NCBI RefSeq assembly: GCF_003990645.1
Contig: NZ_RYZK01000001.1
Location: 372,001-436,000 of the forward strand
Direction: 5' to 3'
Origin: Shimia sediminis
Lineage (GTDB): Bacteria > Pseudomonadota > Alphaproteobacteria > Rhodobacterales > Rhodobacteraceae
Length of the DNA: 64,000 nucleotides
Each line of letters starts with the position of its first letter. The stretch's first letter is position 1. Shown here one piece after another: positions 6,870 to 15,346 of this stretch. The notes under the pieces were generated by a model, which worked only from the letters and a program-made list of their open reading frames with translations, had not been told where the DNA came from and did not search any database. A program made the position numbers and the translations under genes.

Positions 6870-7280
6870 ATGGCCAGCGCAGCATTCGAAGAGATCGTGG
6901 AAGATTTCGAGTTCATGGATGATTGGGAAGATCGCTATCGCCATGTGATCGATCTCGGCAAAGATATGGAACCGTTGGATGACGCGCTGAAAGTGCCTGC
7001 GACCAAGGTCGATGGCTGCGCCAGTCAGGTCTGGTTGCATCCCAGGATCGAAGGTGGTGTGTTTTCCTTTGACGGGGATAGCGACGCGATGATCGTGCGC
7101 GGATTGATCGCCGTGTTGCGGTGCCTGTACAATGGATTGTCCGTGGCGGATGTGGCTGCTGTGGATGCGCGGGCCGAGATGGAGCGTCTCGGAATGAACG
7201 AACATTTGTCGTCTCAACGGTCAAACGGATTGCGGGCTATGATCGAACGTATTCATTTAGTGGCGTCGGAAGCGCTCTAA
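6870..7280 (+). CDS. sufE: Cysteine desulfuration protein SufE
   Basis: SufE accepts persulfide sulfur from SufS and passes it to the SufBCD scaffold. The 136-aa protein has the family layout: EDFEFMDDWEDRYRHVIDLG at residues 11-30, then KVDGCASQVWL with the sulfur-accepting Cys in a GCxSxVW context, and a helical C terminus. It stands alone here, 30 kb away from the main SUF operon (37.8-46.6 kb) that it would serve. Confidence 0.95.
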   Translation: MASAAFEEIVEDFEFMDDWEDRYRHVIDLGKDMEPLDDALKVPATKVDGCASQVWLHPRIEGGVFSFDGDSDAMIVRGLIAVLRCLYNGLSVADVAAVDARAEMERLGMNEHLSSQRSNGLRAMIERIHLVASEAL

Positions 7281-7339
7281 GGGGCATAGACCCGTGCATA
7301 GCAGCATGGCGCGAAGGGATACATAGCTTGCCCGAGTAG

Positions 7340-7558
7340 TTATGGCGCGCGGCGGTAATGCCTCAAAACGAAAAGCCGGATGGCAGAAGCCAACCCGAGT
7401 TCCAATCCTCGATCTGCATCAATTTCGGCGGCTAAGACGTTGATTGGTTTGCCTTCTTTTTCTGAAATCTCACGAAACGCATGCCAAAAATCGTCCTCGA
7501 GTGACACGCTGGTGCGGTGGCCCTTCAATGTCAGTGACCGTTTGAGAGGTCGGCTCAT
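7340..7558 (-). CDS. Ribbon-helix-helix domain protein, 72 aa
   Basis: The 72-aa protein has the RHH pattern: a short beta strand HRTSVSLED (13-21), then helix DDFWHAFREISEKEG and a second helix INVLAAEIDADR, ending in LRLFVLRHYR-type basic residues. This matches the alphaproteobacterial RHH proteins encoded next to DUF4169. Its ATG overlaps the DUF4169 stop (ATGA), so both are read from one message. Probably DNA binding; targets unknown. Confidence 0.85.
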   Translation of the reverse strand: MSRPLKRSLTLKGHRTSVSLEDDFWHAFREISEKEGKPINVLAAEIDADRGLELGLASAIRLFVLRHYRRAP

Positions 7559-7728
7559 TCGCGTTCTTTCCCGTCCAGATCCCTTTGGGCTTTTTCTGCT
7601 CGGGCACGCTCCAGCTCTTTTTGCGTTCTCGTGCGCCCGAACTTGACGGCGTTTTCATCCGCGCGAGCCTGCTTTTCTGACCGTGCCTTTTGCTTGCGGA
7701 ATTTGTTGAGGTTGGTGACATTACTCAT
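7555..7728 (-). CDS. DUF4169 family small basic protein, 57 aa
   Basis: This short gene starts at the ATG complementary to 7726-7728 and ends in the overlap with the RHH gene. It begins MSNVTNLNKFRKQKARSEKQ and continues with an Arg/Lys/Glu-rich helix (FGRTRTQKELERARAEKA). The VNLNKFRKxKAR..K...AxENAxKFGRTKxxK pattern is typical of DUF4169, commonly paired with an RHH gene in Rhodobacteraceae. Function unknown; the charged helix suggests nucleic-acid contact or a role with its RHH partner. Confidence 0.85.
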   Translation of the reverse strand: MSNVTNLNKFRKQKARSEKQARADENAVKFGRTRTQKELERARAEKAQRDLDGKERE

Positions 7729-7746
7729 GACACCAACCTAAGCCCT

Positions 7747-8370
7747 TCAGGCACCAGTTTCCAGCGTCTTGCGTCTGGTAGCACGCAGGTACCAATACCA
7801 GATGCGATAGGCTTCAAGAGCCAGGAGAGGTCCAAAATGAATTATCGCAGGTGCGAGGCCTTTCCAGTCATGCAAAGCTGCCCAGTGCAATAGTGTGAGC
7901 GCCGCTGCGGGATAGGTCCATCGCTGCAGGGTTTTCCATGCAGGCCCCATCTTGTGCACGAAATGATCCATGCTGGTCACGGCCAGCGGGATAAAAATCG
8001 CGAATGCCAACCATCCGGTCCAGATGTAAAGTCTTGGCAGTTCGGCCAAAATGCGTTCGGCTGTACCTTTGTCGATCACGTAGAACACTGTGTGCAAAGC
8101 TGCATAGGCAAAGGCGGCAACACCAAAGTAACGGCGGTTCTTTTTCAACCACCTAGGCCCGCGCCATCCCTTGAACACAAGCATCAGCGGGGTCGCCATC
8201 ACGGCAATGATCAGAAAACGGGCGGAAAACTCACCACTTGGGTGCAGAAGCTGATGATAGATATTCGGGGTTTCTGCAGAGACGAGCGCGTTGGCCATAC
8301 CAAACGCAGGCAGCGCCAGAATGAGCCAGAGCCAATAGGGGGAAAAGCGAGACATATCAGTGACTTTCAT
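7747..8370 (-). CDS. MsrQ-like / ferric-reductase-like haem membrane protein
   Basis: The 207-aa product has about six hydrophobic helices with His residues placed as in the ferric-reductase-like transmembrane domain (YHQLLHPSG, AALHTVFY, LLHWAALHDW). Length and TSMDHFVHKMGPAWKTLQRWTYPA agree with MsrQ, the haem b subunit that feeds electrons to the periplasmic Met-sulfoxide reductase MsrP. No msrP is next to it in this window, so the partner is unknown. ATG 8355 (MSRFSP) is an alternative start. It is separated from DUF4169 by 18 nt and probably shares its transcript. Confidence 0.75.
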   Translation of the reverse strand: MKVTDMSRFSPYWLWLILALPAFGMANALVSAETPNIYHQLLHPSGEFSARFLIIAVMATPLMLVFKGWRGPRWLKKNRRYFGVAAFAYAALHTVFYVIDKGTAERILAELPRLYIWTGWLAFAIFIPLAVTSMDHFVHKMGPAWKTLQRWTYPAAALTLLHWAALHDWKGLAPAIIHFGPLLALEAYRIWYWYLRATRRKTLETGA

Positions 8371-8424
8371 CGTTCTTATATTGGTTTAACGGTCACCTCA
8401 TGTCTTTCCGTCGCGAGCTCCAAA

Positions 8425-8450
8425 AAAAAGAGCGCCCAGGCGCTCTTTTT
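8425..8450. terminator. Bidirectional hairpin terminator after fumC
   Basis: GAGCGC (8430-8435) pairs with GCGCTC (8440-8445) around a CCAG loop, flanked by an A-run on the left and a T-run on the right. It lies about 25 nt past the fumC stop codon and also 50 nt upstream of the MsrQ-like gene. Confidence 0.85.
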
Positions 8451-8472
8451 GCATTGGTGAACCAGGTTTGGA

Positions 8473-9867
8473 TCAGTCCTTGGGGCCGATCATCTGCTCA
8501 GGTCGCACAACCTTGTCAAAAGTTTCCGCATCAACAAAACCCAGAGCGATGGCCTCTTCCTTGAGGGTGGTGCCATTCTTATGCGCAGTTTTTGCGACCT
8601 TGGTGGCATTGTCGTAGCCAATGGTTGGGGCCAAGGCCGTAACCAACATCAAAGATTCTTTCATCAACTTGTCGATACGCGGCTCATTGGCTTGAATGCC
8701 CAGAAGCATGCGTTCTGTAAAGCTGTCGGCCACATCGCCCAGCAGCTGGATCGACTGCAAGAGGTTGTAGGACATCATCGGATTGTAAACGTTCAATTCG
8801 AAATGACCCTGGCTACCGGCAAACGTCATGGCCGCGTTGTTGCCCATGACGTGTGCAGCCACCTGTGTCATCGCCTCGGCTTGAGTCGGATTTACCTTGC
8901 CAGGCATGATCGACGAGCCGGGTTCGTTTTCGGGCAGGATCAGCTCTCCGAGGCCCGAGCGCGGGCCAGAGCCAAGAAAGCGGATGTCGTTTGCAATCTT
9001 GTACATCGCACCCGCGACGGTCGCGAGGGCGCCCGACATAAACACCATCGCGTCGTGCGCGGCCAAAGACTCAAACTTGTTGGGGGCAGTGACAAAGGGC
9101 AGGCCAGTGATTTCCGCCATATTGGCCGCAACCGCTTCGCCCCAACCTTTTTGCGTGTTTAGACCGGTGCCAACAGCAGTGCCCCCTTGGGCCAACTCAT
9201 AGATGCCGGGCAGGGCAGCCTCAACGCGGGAAATGCCCTGGCGGATCTGGTGGGCATAGCCGCCAAATTCCTGACCCAGGGTCAGCGGGGTTGCGTCCTG
9301 CGTGTGTGTACGGCCGATCTTGATGATGTCTTTGAATTCGTTCGACTTCTGCTCAAGGCCCTCGGCCAGTTTGGTAAGGCCGGGCATCAGCACGTCGCGC
9401 ACCGACATCGCTGTGGCGATGTGCATGGCTGTCGGGAAGGTGTCGTTCGAAGACTGGCCCATGTTGCAGTGGTCATTGGGGTGCACGGGATCTTTGGAGC
9501 CAATCACGCCACCAAGTATCTCGATCGCACGGTTGGCGATGACCTCGTTGGAGTTCATGTTTGATTGCGTGCCGGACCCGGTTTGCCAGACCACGAGAGG
9601 GAAGTTGTCGTCAAACTTGCCTGCAACCACTTCGCTGGCGGCCTGAATGACCGCATCGGCGATATTGGAGTCCATTTTTCCTGTGGCTTTGTTTTGCATT
9701 GCACAGGCCTGTTTGATCACACCCAATGCACGCACTATGGCGATGGGCTGTTTTTCCCAGCCAATGGGGAAGTTCATGATCGATCGTTGGGTTTGCGCGC
9801 CCCAATACTTGTCAGACGGGACTTCCAGCGGGCCAAAGCTGTCGGTTTCGGTGCGGGTCTGGGTCAT
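8473..9867 (-). CDS. fumC: Class II fumarate hydratase
   Basis: FumC interconverts fumarate and malate in the TCA cycle and is the oxygen-stable, iron-free form. The 464-aa product begins [17 protein letters not shown] and has the substrate regions [54 protein letters not shown] and the signature [13 protein letters not shown] (catalytic Ser loop). The annotated ATG is six codons inside the longest frame because MTQTRTET is the family start. A strong terminator follows. Confidence 0.97.
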   Translation of the reverse strand: MTQTRTETDSFGPLEVPSDKYWGAQTQRSIMNFPIGWEKQPIAIVRALGVIKQACAMQNKATGKMDSNIADAVIQAASEVVAGKFDDNFPLVVWQTGSGTQSNMNSNEVIANRAIEILGGVIGSKDPVHPNDHCNMGQSSNDTFPTAMHIATAMSVRDVLMPGLTKLAEGLEQKSNEFKDIIKIGRTHTQDATPLTLGQEFGGYAHQIRQGISRVEAALPGIYELAQGGTAVGTGLNTQKGWGEAVAANMAEITGLPFVTAPNKFESLAAHDAMVFMSGALATVAGAMYKIANDIRFLGSGPRSGLGELILPENEPGSSIMPGKVNPTQAEAMTQVAAHVMGNNAAMTFAGSQGHFELNVYNPMMSYNLLQSIQLLGDVADSFTERMLLGIQANEPRIDKLMKESLMLVTALAPTIGYDNATKVAKTAHKNGTTLKEEAIALGFVDAETFDKVVRPEQMIGPKD

Positions 9868-10028
9868 GTCGAAACTCCGTAACAATAGTTAGGCGTGTCT
9901 TACCCTAATCCCCGCAAAGTTCAATAAGTATACAATGGAATACCGTAAATTGCGCGACCATGCCGCGGCCAGCGTTGGTGCAAGCCCTAGTTCAGCTGAG
10001 CGTAGACGGCGTGAATTGATGCAGAGAC

Positions 10029-10499
10029 CTAACGGCGGAAACTGTCGAGACTCACCACGTCAGCTTCTTTCTTGGGCTCTTCTTCCGGTTCGACCTCAGC
10101 AAGAGGGGCTTCTGCCTCATCCGATACGTCTTCGCCTTCTTCCTCATCCTGAGTTTCAAAGCGCAGCCCGAATTCAACGGACGGGTCCACAAAGGTCTTG
10201 ATGGCGTCGTACGGGATGTAGAGCCTTTCGGGCGCGTCCCCGAAATTCAAGGTGACTTCAAAGCCTTTGTCAGTGACATGCAGGTTTTCGTACCAGTGCT
10301 GCATGACCACCGTCATTTCGCCTGGGTATCGATCCACCAACCAGTCAGCGATGTTCACCTCGGGGTGATGTGTATCGAAGGTGATGAAGAAATGGTGTTC
10401 GCCTGGCAGGCCGTTGGCTTCTACGTCATTTAGAACCTCTTGAATGAGGCTGCGCATGGCGCGATGCATCAGGTTTCCGTAGTCGATCGAGCGCTGCAT
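10029..10499 (-). CDS. sspB: SspB-type ClpXP adaptor (alphaproteobacterial SspB)
   Basis: The 156-aa protein matches the alpha-type SspB: DYGNLMHRAMRSLIQEVL near the N terminus, GEHHFFITFDTHHPEV and YPGEMTVVMQHWYENL in the beta core, then FGLRFETQ followed by a long acidic tail (Asp/Glu/Pro, residues ~115-145) and a conserved end VVSLDSFRR. The core binds ssrA-tagged proteins and the tail end docks on ClpX. ATG 10499 (MQRSIDYG) is preferred over the in-frame ATG six codons upstream. Convergent with nothing; fumC lies downstream on the same strand. Confidence 0.92.
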   Translation of the reverse strand: MQRSIDYGNLMHRAMRSLIQEVLNDVEANGLPGEHHFFITFDTHHPEVNIADWLVDRYPGEMTVVMQHWYENLHVTDKGFEVTLNFGDAPERLYIPYDAIKTFVDPSVEFGLRFETQDEEEGEDVSDEAEAPLAEVEPEEEPKKEADVVSLDSFRR

Positions 10500-10583
10500 G
10501 GACTTACCCTTGTTCACTTCCTCTCAACCATAGAAGATTCGCGGCGAAACAAAAGACATGACGGCAACTTTCGCTGCTGTTGT

Positions 10584-11834
10584 TTATGCCAGGATGATCC
10601 CGGCCAGAACAGCGGTGCCGGCAGTGGCGCACAATGTGGTGACAAGAGGCAAGCGCAGGGCTAGCAAGAGCACACAGCCCCAAACCGCTAACGCCCCGTT
10701 CAAGAGCTCTACACTGGCGATGTCAGGCAAAGCCACACCCATCACGTCGACCTGTCTTCTAAACAGAACCTGCAGTCCAAACCACAGGCCCAGATTGGCA
10801 ATCACGCCGACCACAGCTGAAGAGATCAATCGCAAGGCGCCAGTCAATCGTGGGGCATGCAATATCCGTTCGACGTAGGGCGCGCCCGCAAAAATCCATA
10901 GAAAACAGGGGACAAATGTACACCAAAGCGTGACCAAACCGGCTGCTAGCGCAAGTCCAACACTGCCAGCCTGAAAGCCCGCGAGATGGCCGACAAACTG
11001 TGTGACGAGGATCAGGGGACCCGGCGTGGTTTCTGCTAGGCCAAGTGCATCCATCATCTGGGCGGTGGTCAGCCAACCATGGTCCTGTACAACCGCCTGA
11101 ACCATGTACGCCAGAACGGCATAGGCGCCGCCAAATGTGACCACCGCAAGCTTGGAAAAGAACAACGCAATCTCGAGGAGAAAGCCGGCGTCGATGAGGA
11201 AAAGCACCGCAATGGGGACCATCCACAAAGCACCCCATATCGCGACGGTTACAAAAGTTTGAAACGGGCGTACGGTGATGGTGGGTGCTGGATCACTTCT
11301 GGTTGGGCTTGCCAATAATGCACCGGCAATGGCTGCAATGAGAATGACGGCCGGAAAGGGCAATACACCGGTAAACAATGCGATAAAAGCAAATCCGGCA
11401 GCCAGCCACGCAAATCGGTCGGTCAGGACTTTGCCAGCAAGACGGATCAGGGCCTGAAGCACCACTGCCAACACGGCAGCCTGAACGCCCACAAAGCCCG
11501 TTTGCACCAGAGTAATGTCTCCGAAAGCGACATAAAGCCCTGCCAAGACAGCTATGAGCAGTGCCCCAGGAAGGACAAAAAGCAAACCTCCGATCAGGCC
11601 GCCCAAGGTGCCGCGCAGCTTCCAGCCGGTGTAGGTCGCCAACTGCATGGCTTCGGGTCCCGGCAGCATCATGCAAAACGACAGCGCGCCCAGAAATTCT
11701 TTTTCCTCAAGCCAGGGGCGTTGTTCGACCAGTTCCCGGTGCATCAGGCTGATCTGTGCCGCTGGCCCGCCAAAGGACAACAGGCCAATGCGGCCGAAGA
11801 CGCGAACGAGTTGCGACAGCGAGATTGGCTCCAT
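10584..11834 (-). CDS. chrA: Chromate efflux transporter ChrA
   Basis: ChrA exports chromate across the inner membrane. The 416-aa product contains two homologous CHR domains, each with about five or six helices: FGRIGLLSFGGPAAQISLMH and SFCMMLPGPEAMQLATY in the first half, FSKLAVVTFGGAYAVLAYM and LGLAETTPGPLILVTQFVG in the second, the usual paired GGP/PGP motifs. I chose ATG 11834, 1 nt after the chrB stop codon; in-frame ATGs at 11852 and 11858 overlap chrB. Coupled to chrB. Confidence 0.93.
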   Translation of the reverse strand: MEPISLSQLVRVFGRIGLLSFGGPAAQISLMHRELVEQRPWLEEKEFLGALSFCMMLPGPEAMQLATYTGWKLRGTLGGLIGGLLFVLPGALLIAVLAGLYVAFGDITLVQTGFVGVQAAVLAVVLQALIRLAGKVLTDRFAWLAAGFAFIALFTGVLPFPAVILIAAIAGALLASPTRSDPAPTITVRPFQTFVTVAIWGALWMVPIAVLFLIDAGFLLEIALFFSKLAVVTFGGAYAVLAYMVQAVVQDHGWLTTAQMMDALGLAETTPGPLILVTQFVGHLAGFQAGSVGLALAAGLVTLWCTFVPCFLWIFAGAPYVERILHAPRLTGALRLISSAVVGVIANLGLWFGLQVLFRRQVDVMGVALPDIASVELLNGALAVWGCVLLLALRLPLVTTLCATAGTAVLAGIILA

Positions 11835-11835
11835 C

Positions 11836-12642
11836 TTACTGCTCTTCGACATGCTCATGAACCTCATTGGCCCCATCTCGGGCCCAGCGATAAAGGGCAT
11901 CATAAAGCGGTAAACCCGCAGTCAATTGCGCCTGATCTTCTTTGTAAAGTCTTGATAAGCCGACCGAAAGCGCCAAGAGGCCCGCGGCTTGTGGGACCTT
12001 GGTAAGGTGGTTGGTGTCGGCGGCACGCACGACCTCGGCCAGCCGCTCCAGAGGGTCGTGGGTCAGGCCAAAACCTGTGATGATCGCGTCAAAGCTGCAT
12101 TGGTCAGCGACGTGGCCCCAAGGTGCGCCGGGGACGTCAAAGGCGGCGGCTTGAAATCGGTCCGCAACGTCCAGCACTTCGGCCGGTGGGACGAACAGGA
12201 ACCGGGCTTTGGGATCGATGAAACGGCGGATGAGCCACGGACAGGCGATGCGGTCAACTTTTGGGCGGTGGCGCGTCACCCAAAGAGAGCCTTCGTCGGA
12301 AGGGGCAGGCAGGGCCGCCATGGGCGTGCACGGCAAGTCCGCATCTTGCCACGCGAGGATACCTCCGGACAGAACTTCGGCAGCAACTCCGTGGGCTCGC
12401 AGGAGCGCCGCAGCCCCATGGCTGAGTTTCTTGCCCTTGTGGCAGACCACAACGGCCTTTTGCTTACCAAGCTCAGGGGCGAGCAAGGCGATTTGAGTGT
12501 GGGCCACAAGACGCGCGGTTGGAACAACAAAGGGGTGGGTAGCAAGATCATCATCGATCCGCACATCCAAAATAGCAGGTGCGTCTGGTCCGCCAAGCTG
12601 GCGCATCAGGTTTGCAGGGGAAATCTCGTTCAAATACGGCAC
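11836..12642 (-). CDS. chrB: Chromate resistance protein, rhodanese-ChrB fusion
   Basis: The 268-aa protein is a fusion. Residues ~5-105 form a rhodanese domain (AILDVRIDDDLA, the active-loop VVCHKGKKLSHG with Cys, and GGILAWQDADLP). Residues ~120-265 form the ChrB C-terminal domain (WVTRHRPKVDRIACPWLIRRFIDP, then DQCSFDAIITGFGL). In the family ChrB regulates or assists chromate resistance; the rhodanese half could detect or reduce the oxyanion through its Cys, which is inference. It lies directly upstream of chrA with a 1-nt gap. Confidence 0.88.
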   Translation of the reverse strand: MPYLNEISPANLMRQLGGPDAPAILDVRIDDDLATHPFVVPTARLVAHTQIALLAPELGKQKAVVVCHKGKKLSHGAAALLRAHGVAAEVLSGGILAWQDADLPCTPMAALPAPSDEGSLWVTRHRPKVDRIACPWLIRRFIDPKARFLFVPPAEVLDVADRFQAAAFDVPGAPWGHVADQCSFDAIITGFGLTHDPLERLAEVVRAADTNHLTKVPQAAGLLALSVGLSRLYKEDQAQLTAGLPLYDALYRWARDGANEVHEHVEEQ

Positions 12643-12765
12643 AAGGCATCCTTTCTGAAAAGGGTCAGTGGATGCGAACCTTGAGCCAAAGCCTCACGGG
12701 GTGGTCGCGTAACCCCATGGGACGAATGTGCCCAATCGTTTGTGTTCCGTCAATCGATTTGCAAA

Positions 12766-13194
12766 CTAGGCGCCGATGCGCTGCCCTGTCAGGCAGAGTG
12801 CCAAGGATTGTTCCGGCAGCAGGCCAATTTGCTCAAAAAAGCTCATGAAATCAAAGCTGTTATAGGTTTCGACCATCTTGTCGCCATCAAAGCGCGCAAA
12901 CAGCTGGCCTGTGCCCATCACAGGTTTGCCCGTCGCCGCATCAGTGACGCGCATGGAGTAAAGCGCAGAAGCCCAATCGCCATCCTCCATCACCATATCG
13001 AGCGAGACGGTGGGGTTCTCAACCATGTTCAGAAACATAGGCACCAGCTCGCGAAACTCATCCGGGCCCATCTGCATTTCCGGAATCACTCCGGCGGCTT
13101 GCGTATCCGGTGTAAACAGCTCATCAATTGCGTCCAGATCGCCGTTGATCCAGACCCTTTGATACCAATCTTCTAGCAACTGGCGTTTGTCCAT
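12766..13194 (-). CDS. SnoaL/NTF2-like protein, 142 aa
   Basis: From ATG 13194 (MDKRQLLEDWYQRVW) the 142-aa protein has a cone-shaped NTF2-like pattern: a first helix, DLDAIDELFTPD, a mid sheet (SLDMVMEDGDWASALYSMR), then GTGQLFARFDGDKMVETYNSFD. This is the SnoaL-like ester-cyclase/isomerase group, in which many members have no known substrate. It is on the same strand as chrB-chrA, 123 nt upstream, possibly by chance. Confidence 0.8.
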   Translation of the reverse strand: MDKRQLLEDWYQRVWINGDLDAIDELFTPDTQAAGVIPEMQMGPDEFRELVPMFLNMVENPTVSLDMVMEDGDWASALYSMRVTDAATGKPVMGTGQLFARFDGDKMVETYNSFDFMSFFEQIGLLPEQSLALCLTGQRIGA

Positions 13195-13685
13195 GATGTC
13201 ATCCCCTCGGTTCAGTGACCGTCGGAGCATGCCGGGCAGACGCGAAGATTCGGTTAATGCAGGAAAGTGCAGGCTTCTGTTGCCAGGTGCCTGCGAACCC
13301 CGCCTTAGGTCGCTAAACCCAAGGAGTTAGTTTCGGCGACATTTACAGCTTACGCTGCAACTGCCATTGCCGGAGCACGATTGTCATTTGCAATTGTACA
13401 GTTTTCGCCGATAACGGTGGCAGACAGCCGAAACAAAGCTAACCCCTTTAGACGTTCGTCGATCCTATTTCGTCCCCATGATCCCCAAATGAAGGATGTT
13501 TGGTGGAGACGCCGGGTACCGCCCCCGGGTCCGATCCGCTTATTACGAGCGCGTTTATGTCCATAGTTCCCGAGGGAACATGACAAATATAGGGGGTTCC
13601 TAGGGTGAGTTAAAGGGTGAATTTGCTTTTGCGATAGAGGAGTTAGTGTGTCGCAAGAACAGCTATTTATCCTGGGAAGTTAATG
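13195..13685. other. Intergenic stretch of ~490 bp without a convincing gene
   Basis: No long frame with coding character is present. Inside lie a possible 28-codon minus-strand frame (13350-13436, listed separately) and, on the plus strand, GAGGAG before two overlapping GTG-started frames of 11 and 18 codons near 13648. I see no tRNA, strong terminator or repeat. Confidence 0.5.
13350..13436 (-). CDS. Possible 28-aa small peptide
   Basis: A frame of 28 codons starts at TTG (complement of 13434-13436) with AAAGGGG 6 nt upstream and ends in ANDNRAPAMAVAA before TAA. A longer frame (from 13586) includes it but looks non-coding in its first part. The Ala/Asn-rich end resembles the tails of small proteins in this group, a weak argument. 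No function is suggested. Confidence 0.25.
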   Translation of the reverse strand: MFRLSATVIGENCTIANDNRAPAMAVAA

Positions 13686-14045
13686 TTACCTTGCCCGAAT
13701 AGATAGGTACGTTCCCTCGATTACACCATGCTGCAAGGTAAAGCGCGCCACCTTGCATCTCCACTCAGGAGACTTTTGCCGTACAGGTGGCAAAAAAACC
13801 AACCCAGCAAAACGCCAGACCCAAGCCCGGGCGGGCGCGGCAACGTGCGAGACTTTGTCTTCGCGGTCCATATGAAAACTTCGTTGCTCTTCGTAGACTG
13901 AGAAAAAGCGGGTTTTGCAGGTTTCACAACGTCCGCGTTGTATGGTTTTTTCGTCCCAAATGGGTAGGTTACGCCCGAGTTCAACAGAATCGACAATGAC
14001 GTATGTCCCGGCTTCACAATTTGGGCAGGCAAGTGACTTGGGCAC
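13686..14045 (-). CDS. Zinc-ribbon protein, 119 aa
   Basis: Starting at GTG 14045, which has a perfect AGGAGG 7 nt upstream, the product begins VPKSLACPNCEAGTY and has a second pair CETCKTRFF about 35 residues later: a four-Cys zinc ribbon. Between the two pairs lies DSVELGRNLPIWDEKTIQRGRC. The basic C-terminal half has no motif. The longer frame (to 14144) would overlap the kinase gene by 80 nt and is less likely. It follows the kinase gene by 19 nt on the same strand. Function unknown. Confidence 0.55.
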   Translation of the reverse strand: MPKSLACPNCEAGTYVIVDSVELGRNLPIWDEKTIQRGRCETCKTRFFSVYEEQRSFHMDREDKVSHVAAPARAWVWRFAGLVFLPPVRQKSPEWRCKVARFTLQHGVIEGTYLSIRAR

Positions 14046-14064
14046 AGGGTGCCTCCTGACGTCC

Positions 14065-14550
14065 TTATGGATAAGACCTGATGATAAACCCCTCGGATGG
14101 ATCTGGCGCAAGGAAATGCGCGGTAATCCAGTTGAATTGCTCATCCGTCACGGAAAAGGGATGGTCACCTGAAACGTTGCGGGCCTTTAGGCGAGCGCGG
14201 CAAACTTCGTCCGGCACATCGAGAAAATGCAGGAGGTGTTGGCACTTAGCACTCTTGACGATCTCTATCATCCACGCGCGTTGATCGGCAGTATTTGCAG
14301 CAAAATCCAGGACCACGTTTGTACCTGCCTGCAATAAGCTGACCACGTGGTTCGTCAGACCAGCCCGCAACCGTGCAGAGTTGCGGACATAGTCGCTGAC
14401 ATTCTTCATCTCGCCCTCATAGAGAGCTGCCAAAAGCGTGTCTTCGCTCAGAGCCACCGTATGAGGTGCAGAGGTCAATTCAGCGGCAAGCGTAGACTTG
14501 CCGGAAGCAATCTTGCCGCAGAGGATATGGAGGGTGGCTGAGGGTACCAT
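14065..14550 (-). CDS. P-loop kinase-like ATPase (zeta-toxin/AAA type), 161 aa
   Basis: The 161-aa protein has a Walker A loop GKIASGKST at residues 12-20, LSEDTLLAALY just after, and a second conserved part VVLDFAANTADQRAWM (Walker-B-like Asp). FLDVPDEVCRARLKARN follows, resembling the LID Arg region of small P-loop kinases. This architecture is shared by uncharacterised AAA-family kinases and zeta toxins. No antitoxin is adjacent, so I favour a small-molecule kinase. It is 9 nt from the GntR gene stop. Confidence 0.75.
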   Translation of the reverse strand: MVPSATLHILCGKIASGKSTLAAELTSAPHTVALSEDTLLAALYEGEMKNVSDYVRNSARLRAGLTNHVVSLLQAGTNVVLDFAANTADQRAWMIEIVKSAKCQHLLHFLDVPDEVCRARLKARNVSGDHPFSVTDEQFNWITAHFLAPDPSEGFIIRSYP

Positions 14551-14559
14551 TTCACGCTT

Positions 14560-15297
14560 TCAATCAGGTGCTTTGGCCGCGCGCGCGGCCATCGCCTGTT
14601 GCCCTAACTCCAAAGTGTAGGACGTCAGTTCGGCCAGCGCCGTGTCAGCCAATTCCGCAGTATGTGTCTCAATGGCGTCAGCAATCCGGGTGTGCAGGCC
14701 GACAATCATGTCGCGGTTGCGTTGGGTAAAGGTGATCATGTTCATCAAGGGCTGCATCGCTTCGACGGCACCGGCAAGCTGATAGGAGAGCACCGGGTTG
14801 TCCGCGCCATCCACCAGGGCCCGGTGAAAGGCCACGTCACTGTCGCAAAAGCTTTCATCTGAAAGGCCGGGTTGCGTCTGGCGGTGAATTTCCGCTCGCA
14901 TGGTGGCCAGTTGATCCGGGGTGCGACGCTGTGCCGACAAGGGGGCGCAGGCGCGTTCCAGCGCAAAGCGGGCTTCGCAGGCTGTCTCAAAATCCACGGC
15001 GTTCATAGACAGAAGAAGCGTCGAAGTGGTGATGTGATTGGCATAGGCCTCTTCATAACTGAGCCGCCGCACAAATGCGCCACCTGTGGCACCCCGCTGG
15101 GTACGAATAAGATTCTGCGCTGCCAGTCGTTTAAGGGCCTCGCGGACGGTAGGGCGGGACACGTCGAATTGCTCACTCAGTTCACTCTCTGAGGGCAATC
15201 GTTCATCCACATCCATATCACCCGAGATGATGGAATCCCGGATGGCTTTGGCGATTTGGGCCGAGAGGTCGGCCTTGCTTTTTGGGTCAATTTTCAT
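14560..15297 (-). CDS. GntR-family (FadR/FCD) transcriptional regulator
   Basis: The 245-aa product (from ATG 15297) has an N-terminal winged helix (LSAQIAKAIRDSIISGDM, LPSESELSEQFDVSRPTVREALKRLAAQNLI) and a C-terminal FCD ligand domain (FETACEARFALERACAPL, DVAFHRALVDGADNPVL, HTRIADAI; Asp and His metal/ligand residues). A TTG nine codons upstream could start it too. It is divergent from the DMSP operon, and two FadR-like palindromes lie between, so it probably controls that operon and itself. The effector may be DMSP-derived; that is inference. Confidence 0.9.
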   Translation of the reverse strand: MKIDPKSKADLSAQIAKAIRDSIISGDMDVDERLPSESELSEQFDVSRPTVREALKRLAAQNLIRTQRGATGGAFVRRLSYEEAYANHITTSTLLLSMNAVDFETACEARFALERACAPLSAQRRTPDQLATMRAEIHRQTQPGLSDESFCDSDVAFHRALVDGADNPVLSYQLAGAVEAMQPLMNMITFTQRNRDMIVGLHTRIADAIETHTAELADTALAELTSYTLELGQQAMAARAAKAPD

Positions 15298-15298
15298 T

Positions 15299-15307
15299 TG
15301 TCTGACA
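15299..15307. promoter_or_regulatory. GntR-type palindromic operator 1
   Basis: TGTCTGACA is a TGTC-T-GACA palindrome that fits the FadR-subfamily pattern TNGTNNNACNA apart from the last base. It abuts the ATG of the GntR gene, which suggests autorepression. Confidence 0.65.
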
Positions 15308-15331
15308 TTTATTGTTTGATCCAAGTTTAAA

Positions 15332-15340
15332 TGTCTGACA
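15332..15340. promoter_or_regulatory. GntR-type palindromic operator 2
   Basis: This is an identical TGTCTGACA whose centre is 33 bp (three helical turns) from operator 1, and it ends just before the DUF2182 start. The pair would let two dimers bind on one DNA face. Confidence 0.65.
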
Positions 15341-15346
15341 ATTTAC

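Noticed and set aside
9935-10201. Plus-strand frame between fumC and sspB
   Set aside because: Only the first 30 codons are outside sspB; no ribosome site and Arg-rich antisense composition.
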